A stretch of DNA of 64,000 nucleotides. It comes from an uncultured Ignavibacteria bacterium. Its GTDB lineage: Bacteria; Bacteroidota; Ignavibacteria; Tepidaquicellales; Tepidaquicellaceae. Both the position numbers and the translations under genes were made by a program. Below, piece after piece: positions 54,501 through 63,500 of the stretch. Positions within the stretch are counted from its first letter, which is position 1; each line of letters starts with the position of its first letter. The notes beneath the pieces are model-generated. The model was not told the origin of the DNA. It was given only the letters and a program-made list of their open reading frames with translations, and did no database searches. The stretch lies in NCBI GenBank assembly GCA_937872315.1, contig CALMST010000252.1:1-64000 (forward strand), written 5' to 3'.

Positions 54501-57500
54501 TTTCTTAAACCTTTACTGATCTGCTTTCTGATCTGATCCATGGAAGATCTTGAAAAGTCAGTTCCGATATATTTTTTTACTTTCTCCGCTAATTCATAAT
54601 AAATCAGTCCTGTACCCGAACCGATCTCAAGAACATTCACTGGTTTCTCCGATAATATCACATCGACAATATCATCTCTCCATGCGCGCATTTCTTCCGG
54701 TTCAATAATACCGCCTGTAAAACTGTCATTCCATCCTATTATATTAAATTCAACATCTTCAATCTCAATATCCTCTGTCTGTGAATATTCTGTATCATAC
54801 AGCTCTTTCCATCCCGCGATCTGTCTCTGGTAAAGTTCATGTTCTTTCTTTTTCACATATTCCGGTTCCGGCACATAATATCCGATGATCCTGTTTTCTT
54901 TTCCTGTCCTTAGAACGATACAACTTACTTTCACAGACTCAAGATTATTTATGACATTCTCAATTTCACCCAGCTCAATTCTGTATCCGCGGATCTTTAC
55001 CTGATCATCGAGCCTTCCGGAGAATTCAATATTTCCGTCAGGAAGCCATCTTCCGAGATCACCTGTTCTGTACATTCTCGAGAATTCTTTTTCATTGAAT
55101 GTATCAGCAACAAATTTTTCTGTTGTAAGCTCAGCTCTGTTTAAATAGCCCCTTGCAAGCTGCGCTCCGCCAATGTTGATCTCACCGATAACTCCGACAG
55201 GTACAAGTTCTCCGTCTTTACTAAGAATATGTACAACTGAATTGGCGATCGGTTTTCCTATCGGTGGAACTGAATATTTTTCTTTTGCTCCGTCGGCAAA
55301 CAAAGGATAATTACAGGTTACGACCGTATTCTCTGTCGGACCGTAATTATTCACAAACTTATAATTAATCCCTTCACTGCTGACTGCCGATAGTTTATCT
55401 CCGCCGGTCAGTAAATATTTAAGTGAAGTTAATTTATGTCTCGAAGCATTTATAAAATCCTGAATGATAGCAGTTGACATGAAACTGTGAGTCATTTCAT
55501 TCTCATTAAAATACTCTGTCAAAGCTTCAGGATTTACACGAAGATCATCATTGATAATATATAAACCTGCTCCGACAGATAAGTACGGCCAGATCTCCCA
55601 GCCAAATGCGTCAAAACCGATCCCTGCCATGGTTGTAGTCCTGCTGTCAGGTGTAACTTCATATTCCCTGTTATGCCACATCACAAGATTCAAAAGTGAT
55701 CTGTGTTCTATCATAACACCTTTCGGCTTCCCGGTCGATCCGGATGTATAGATCACATATGCTAAATTATCCGGCTCAATTTTTATTCCCGGATTTTTCT
55801 GATCTGATTTAAAACCGGCTGACCAGTCTCCGTCAACTTCTATAACTTCTAACTTCCCTGATTCCGGTAATTTTGAAGAACTTCCTTTGCTGCTTAAAAT
55901 TATTTTTGCTTCTGTATCCTCAAGCATGAAACTGATTCTGTCCGGAGGATAATCCGGATCGATCGGCACATATACGCCGCCTGCCTTCAATACAGCGAGT
56001 ACTCCGGCAATCAGCTCAATGCTTCTGTCAATGAAAACAGGAACAAGTGTTTCTTTTTTAATTCCTTTGCTTATCAGATAATTTGCAAGCCTGTTTGAGA
56101 TTTCATTGAGCTCATAATATGTAACATGTGTATCTTCAATGATCAGCGCGTGTGAATGAGGTCTGCTGACTGCCAATCCCTCAATCAGTTCCACTACATT
56201 CGTATTCTCAGGAAATGCCGCAAAAGTATCATTAAAGCCATAAAGAAGCTGCTGTTTCTCAATTGCTGCAAGCATAGGTATTGTTCCTATACTGCACTCG
56301 GGATCCTTAACGACCGAATTAAGCAATTCCATATAATGACCGATCATTCTCCTTATGGTCTCCGGGCTGAAAAGATCTGTAGCATATTCAAATCCGGCTT
56401 CAATGCCTTCAGGAATTTCATTTGTATAAAGTGTAAGATCAAACTTTGATGTCGTATGCTCTACTCCTGCGTTTGATAAAGTCAGTTTGTCAAAATCAAC
56501 TTTCTCAACTGTTGGCGTATTCTGAAGAACCATTGAAACCTGAACCAGCGGATTCTTGCTCATGTCCCTGTCACCTACTACTGTATCAACTACTTTCTCA
56601 AAAGGCACTTCCTGATTTTCATATGCTTCCATCGTTGTTTTCCTGACGTCATTCAACATTTCGATAAAAGAATTTCCTGATCTGATCTCACTTCTTAAAG
56701 CCAGTGTATTCACAAAGAATCCGATCAGTTCTTCCATCTCTTTTGACTGACGGCCCGCTATACCAATTCCCACAACAAGATCTTCCTGCCCTGTATATCT
56801 GTAAAGTAAAACTTTGAAAGCAGCCAGCAGGGTCATGAATAAAGTAGCTCCCTGTTTCTGGCTGAGACTCTGCAGCTTCCCGCTTAATTCTTTATCAATA
56901 TTGAATAACTCTATAGCGCCTTTGTTACTTTGAATTGCCGGTCTTGCAAAATCAGTAGGCAATGTTAATGGCTCTGCCTCATTAAGCTTTTGCTTCCAGT
57001 AATTTAATTTCCTGTCAAAGATCTCACCCTGCAGATGTCTTCTCTGCCATATTGCATAATCAATGTATTGAATTGCCAGAGGTTCAAGATCCGGCTTTCT
57101 GTTTTGTGAATATGCCGCATAAAGCTCAACCATCTCTTTAACCAGAACTGACATCGACCATCCGTCCGATGCAATATGATGCATCGTAACTTCAAGTATG
57201 TGTTCGTCTTCACTCAGACTTATCAGATGTCCTCTGATCATGTAATCCTGCGAAAGATCAAACGGTACGCTTATCAGATCCTGTAAATATTTATCAAGCC
57301 CTTCCTTATCATCTTTATAAACTGACCCGTCAATATAATCCAGATCCCAGTTGTTTTCATCTTTGACATACTGATAGCCGACACCTTCTTCTTCCCGGAT
57401 CATCGTCCTGAGAATTTCATGACGGTTGATTATTGTCTGTAATGCCTTTGAAAGAAATTCTTTATTCAGAAGTCCTTTGAATCTAAGAACTACCGGCATA

Positions 57501-60500
57501 TGATACTGAATACTTCCCTCAAATCTGTCAATGAACCATAACCTTTCCTGACTGAATGAAAGCTGTATCTTCTCAGGTCTGTCCTGTTTTCGAATTACAG
57601 GTAATAATAGACCTTTATTTTCATTATTAATAATGTCAGCAAGTTCAGCAATGGTCGGATGGACAAAAATATCTTTTATTGCAAGTTCGGATTCGAGTTC
57701 TTTTCTTATGGAAGAAATTACTCTCATGGCAAGAAGCGAGTGTCCGCCGAGTTCGAAAAAGTTGTCGTTAATACCGACCCGCTCTACATTCAGAACTTCT
57801 TTCCAGACTGCTGCGATCTTCTTTTCAACTTCATTTCGCGGTTCTACATATTCATTCAATATAAGTGTACTTGCATCCGGATCGGGTAATGCTTTTTTGT
57901 TTATCTTACCGCTTGCCGCAAACGGGAAACTTTCCATGCTTACATACAATGCAGGTACCATATAATCAGGCAGTTTGCCTCTGAGATAATTGATTATCTC
58001 TTCCCTGTTAAATTCACCTTCAGAAACTATGTATGCCACTAAATACCTGATTCCCTGTTTGTCTTCTTTTGCCAGAACTATTGCCTGACGCACGGAATCA
58101 AATTCATTCAGCACGCTTTCAATTTCACCAAGCTCTATTCTGTAACCGCGTATCTTTACCTGCTCATCTATTCTGCCGAGATACTCAATATTTCCGTCAG
58201 GCAGTCTCTTACCGAGATCTCCGGATCTGTATAATCTTGCATCCGGATCATCACTGAATATGTTTTTTATGAATCTTTCTTTTGTTAATTCAGGTCTGTT
58301 AAGATATCCTGCCGCCAATCCCGCACCGCCGACACACAACTCTCCGGCGACTCCCGCAGGCAAAAGCTTCTGATCTTTATCTAAGATATATAAACTTAAT
58401 GTCGGTATAGGTTTTCCGATTATGCTGTTCCCGGATTCAATGTGCTTTTGTTCGATTTCCTGATAAGTAACATGAACGGTTGTTTCAGTTATTCCGTACA
58501 TGTTGATCAGTTTGCAATCAGGATATATTCTCTTCCAATTTTTTAATTTAGCAGGATCAAGCGCTTCACCTCCGAAAATCACATACTTAACTTTCAGCGG
58601 TAATTTCTGTTCGAGTATTGTTTCCTGTAAAGCATAAAATGATGAAGGTATCTGATTTAGTACTGTTACATTTTCTTTTAACAGTAATTCAGAAAACAAT
58701 TCAGGATCCTTTGCTGTATCTCTCGGCACAATCACCAGCCTGCCTCCAAACAGCAATGCACCATACATTTCCCATACTGTAAAATCAAATGTAAATGAAT
58801 GGAACATAGACCATACGTCTTTTTCGGAAAAATCAAATAAAGGCGCATCGGTCATGAATAATCTGACTACATTGTAATGCTGTATAAGTACGCCCTTGGG
58901 TTTGCCTGTCGATCCTGATGTATAGATCACATATGCGAAATTGCCCGGCTTAATTTTTACTTTAAGATTTTCTTTTGAAAGTTTTTCAATTTCAGAATTA
59001 TCAGAATCAATTTTAACAACTTCGAAATTTTCAGATACGGGTATTTTCGAACTGCTTAATTCGCTGCTGACAACTAATGAAGCAGATGTGTCTTCAAGTA
59101 TAAATGCTATTCTCTCTTCCGGATATTCAGGATCTACCGGCACATATGCCCCGCCGGCTTTTAAAATTGCAAGAAGCGCGGTTATCATGTCAAATCCTCT
59201 TTCAATACAAACCGGTATCAGATCGTTTTCCTTCACTCCTCTGCTGATCAGATAATTTGCGAGTCTGTTTGATCTTTCGTTCAGCTCTTTGTATGACATC
59301 TTTTCAGATCCGGAGACAACAGCCGTATTATCAGGAGTTTTCGAAGCCTGTTCATTGAAAAGATCTACAATGGTCTTTTCCTTTGGATAGCCAACAGTAA
59401 GATCATTTAATTCTTTTACTAATCTGTTCTCCTCCTGCCTGGTGAGCAGTTTAATCTCATCCGGTCCATGCGCTTCATTATTAATTATCTGAAGCAATAC
59501 ATTCTCAAAATGACCGCAGATCTCATTTACATATTCAGGACTTAATATTTCAGAATTATAGCTGAAATGAATATCAATTTCTTCAGCGCTGCCGACTGTT
59601 ATCGTCAAAGGATAATTTGTCTGCTCCTGCATCTGAATATTGTCTATCTTCAGACTCCACTCTTTCGAACCAACAACCTCGCTTACAGGGTAATTCTCAA
59701 AAACCAGTATGCTGTCAAAAAGATCACCGCTCACTCCCGTAATGCTTTGTATCTCCTGCAACGGTGTGTACTGATACTGAGTTGAATTCACCTGCCTTGT
59801 CTGTATGTCATTAAGCCAGTGAACAATTCCGTGACTCTTATTTTCTTCATTTAAAACTGAATGAAGAGGAAGTGTATTTATATACATTCCTACGCGATGC
59901 TCTATACCCGGAAGATCAGCCGGTCTGCCTGACACAACTATTCCGTATACAATGTTTTCATTACCGGTATATTTATGTAAAAGATATGACCAGACTCCCT
60001 GAATAACTGTATTAACCGTAAGATGATTTTTCTGTGCAAACGCATTGAATTGTTCCGTTAATTTCCTGCCGAGATTAACCGCTTCTGTTTTATATTCACC
60101 GACACCTTTTGTCCGCTGGGAAGTTGCCTCTATAAAAGGAAGCAAAGTGCTCTGCTCAACACCTTTCATATAATTCTTCCAGTATGATCCCTGCTCGAAA
60201 GTATTTATGTTTTCTACATATCTAATGTAATCTTCAAACTTATCGGCTTCCCTGTACTCCGGTTCGCTTCCGCTCAGCAATGATTCATAATTACTCAAAA
60301 ACTCTCCGAGCATCACAGGTAATGACCAGCCGTCAGAAAGAATATGATGTGAAGTCCAGATCATTCTGTACCGGTCTTTACTCAATTTTATAAGTGCAAT
60401 TCGCATCAAAGGCACGGTTTTAAAATCAAATCCTTTCAGTCTGTCAGCATCTTTGTATTTTTCAATTGCCGCTGTTTGTTCATTTTCATTCATCTCACTG

Positions 60501-63500
60501 AAGTCAAGAACATTGACGGGAATTTCTACCTCGCTATATACACATTGCACCGGCACATTGAATTGATCATAATAAAATCCACTTCGCAGAATAGTGTGAT
60601 CTTTTATTACATGATTCCAGCTCTTTGCTATAAGCTGAATATCAGGATCTGAAATATCACAGCTTAACTGTTCCGTGTAAGCTCCGGCATTCGAGTCATA
60701 AAGAGAATGAAAAAGCATTCCCTGCTGAAGACCGCTGAGTCTGTATAAACCTTCGACCAGTTCTTTTCTCGGCTTTCCGTTTATACTTTCATTCATAAAA
60801 CTGTCGAGCTCTTCAACGCTTATCTCTTTGCCTAATCCATAATCTGATGGAGTGTAAACGCTTCCAAGTCTCTTCTGATCTATGCAATGAGAAATAATTT
60901 TTTCTATGATAGATTTATATCTGTCTCCAAGTTGAGTAATTGAATCAGACTCAAAATGCCGGCTGCTGAAACTCCAGTTCAATAAGAGCTCACCACCCTG
61001 CACCATACTGTTGATCGATATGATCTCCCGAACATTTTCATCCTCACTTCTGAAACTGCCTGATGATTCATCTGCTCCGGAGAACCATTTACTTCCGCCT
61101 ACTATGTTATCAAGCTGTCCTAAATAATTGAATACAATATCCCAGCAGTCCTTACTTCCGCCAATATTCAAATTTTCATCATTATTAATATACTTCAGGA
61201 CTCCGTAACCAAGCCCTTTGTCAGGCACATTTCTAAGCTGCTCTTTAATGCTTTTTATGGAAAAGTCTAAGTCACTGCCTGATTTAATCTCAAGTAAAAC
61301 AGGATATAAACTTGTAAACCATCCGGCTGTTCTGCTGGTATCAATTCCCGCTTCAGGATTTACTGAAATACTTTCACGACCGTGACCTTCAAGTCCTATT
61401 GTTATTCCTTCACCGGAGATCTTTTCACCGAAAGTAAGCGCGAGCGCGCATAGTAAAATATCATTTATTTCCGTGTGATAAACTGAAGGCACTTCCTGTA
61501 ACAATAATTGCGTGTGCGCTGCATCCAGCTTTACTGAATGAGTTTTAATATCCCTGGCTGTAACATTGCCATCATAAACTTTATCTGTTAATAATGGATG
61601 ATAACTTCCGGCAACTCTCTCCCAGTATTTTTTCTGTGATAATAATCTCGGACTGCTGCTGTATTCAACAAGTGTGTCATACCACTGGCGGTATGAACTT
61701 CCTTTTGTACCCAGCTCTGCATTCTCACCTTTAACCAATCCATTCAACAACACTTCAAGATCATCAAAGATCAATCTCCATGATACGCCGTCAACAGCCA
61801 GATGGTGAATGACTATCAGTATCCTGTTGTGAGTTTCACCATCCGGAGTCTGCATTAATGCAAATTTTACGATCTCCCCGTTTTCAATATTCAGACTGTT
61901 CTGGATTTCATCAGCTTTCTTTTCAATGAGTGTACCTGTTTCCTTTTTATCAGAATTACTCAGATCTGTAATCAGAACTTTCGGAATTTTCTCTCCGTAT
62001 TCCTGTATCCATTTTCCGTTATCTATTTTATATCTGAATCTTAATGCATCATGATGTGAAAGTAATTTCTCTGTCGCCTGATTCAATATTTCAGGTGTTA
62101 TTTTTTTATCGATTGATAACAATACTGCCTGATTGAAATGCGATACATTTACATTTTCACTGTTAAGATACCATTGCTGAATAGGAAGCAGTCCGCTTTC
62201 ACCGGTTAAAATTCCCTGCTCACCTGTCTGAAGTGATTCTGTTCTCTCTGATATGGCAGCAGACATTCTTTCAATTGTCTGATACATAAAGAAGTCTTTG
62301 GGTTTCAGTTCATATCCAAGACGTCTTGCCCTGCTGATGATCTGAATTGTGATCATCGAATCTCCGCCAAGTTCAAAGAAATTATCTTTTATTCCGACAC
62401 GCTCAACGTGAAGAAGTTCTTTCCATACAGATGCAAGGTCTTCCTCATATTTATTCCGTGGCGCTTCATAAATGCTTCCCGAAAGTTCGGTGGAATCCGG
62501 ATCAGGTAAGGCTTTAACATTTAATTTCCCGTTAGCCGTCAGAGGAAACTCTTCCATGAAAATTATCTTGGATGGCACCATATAATCAGGCAAACTCTTC
62601 TCGGCAATAATTCTTATCTCCCTGCCAAAGTCAGGCGGATTAATCCAGCCTTTAAGTCTTTGCTCAAGATTCCTTTTTTCCGTGTCCCCAAAACCTGTAA
62701 TTATATTTCCGCTGACTTTCTTTTTATCATCACTTTTTCTTAATGCATAAAGATTGTAAAGCACTGCATCTTTTGACAGCATTTTTTCTTTCTCAACATT
62801 TGTACTGAATCCTTTTTTCTCAAGCAGATCCCTGATGCTGTTAAGTCTGCCGTCAACATCGTGTATCTCAATTATCAGACTCTCAACTTTAGACCAGTCT
62901 TTATCATCAAGTCCTGCAAGTACAAGATGCTCCGAATTTTCAACATCAATTTTAAGAAGATCTATCTTTGATATTTTTTCTTCCGAAATTATATCCGAAA
63001 GTCTTCTTGCTTTGATCTGAATTTTCCTGCTTTCAAGTTTTGCCTCAAGCAGTGATTCCATTTCCTGCGAACCGATATCCTCTGTCTCAGAAGTGTCAAT
63101 ATATGATCTCACAACATCTTTTACATTTCCTTTATCCCCGGTAATACCCGACAGGATTGACATCGAAGGATAATATATGAATTCAATATCCTGCTCTTTA
63201 TCGAGCAACGCCAGCTGAAAACCTTTACCTTTTATATTATATAAACTCCTGTTTGCATCAAGATAATTATAAACATCCGGTACCGGTTCAAATGAATAAA
63301 CCTTAATATCTTCACTGAGCATATTCAGAAAGACTGTGAAAAATCCGACGTTTGCACCTATGTCAATCACTGTGCTGTCTTTATTCAGAGTAATTCCGTG
63401 TTTTAAATAATACTGATCCTCAAAGATCTCATTATATAAAAATTTAACTTCATTCTGATTTGCCGCAAATACGGGCATTTCATTCGGCAGGATATGTATC

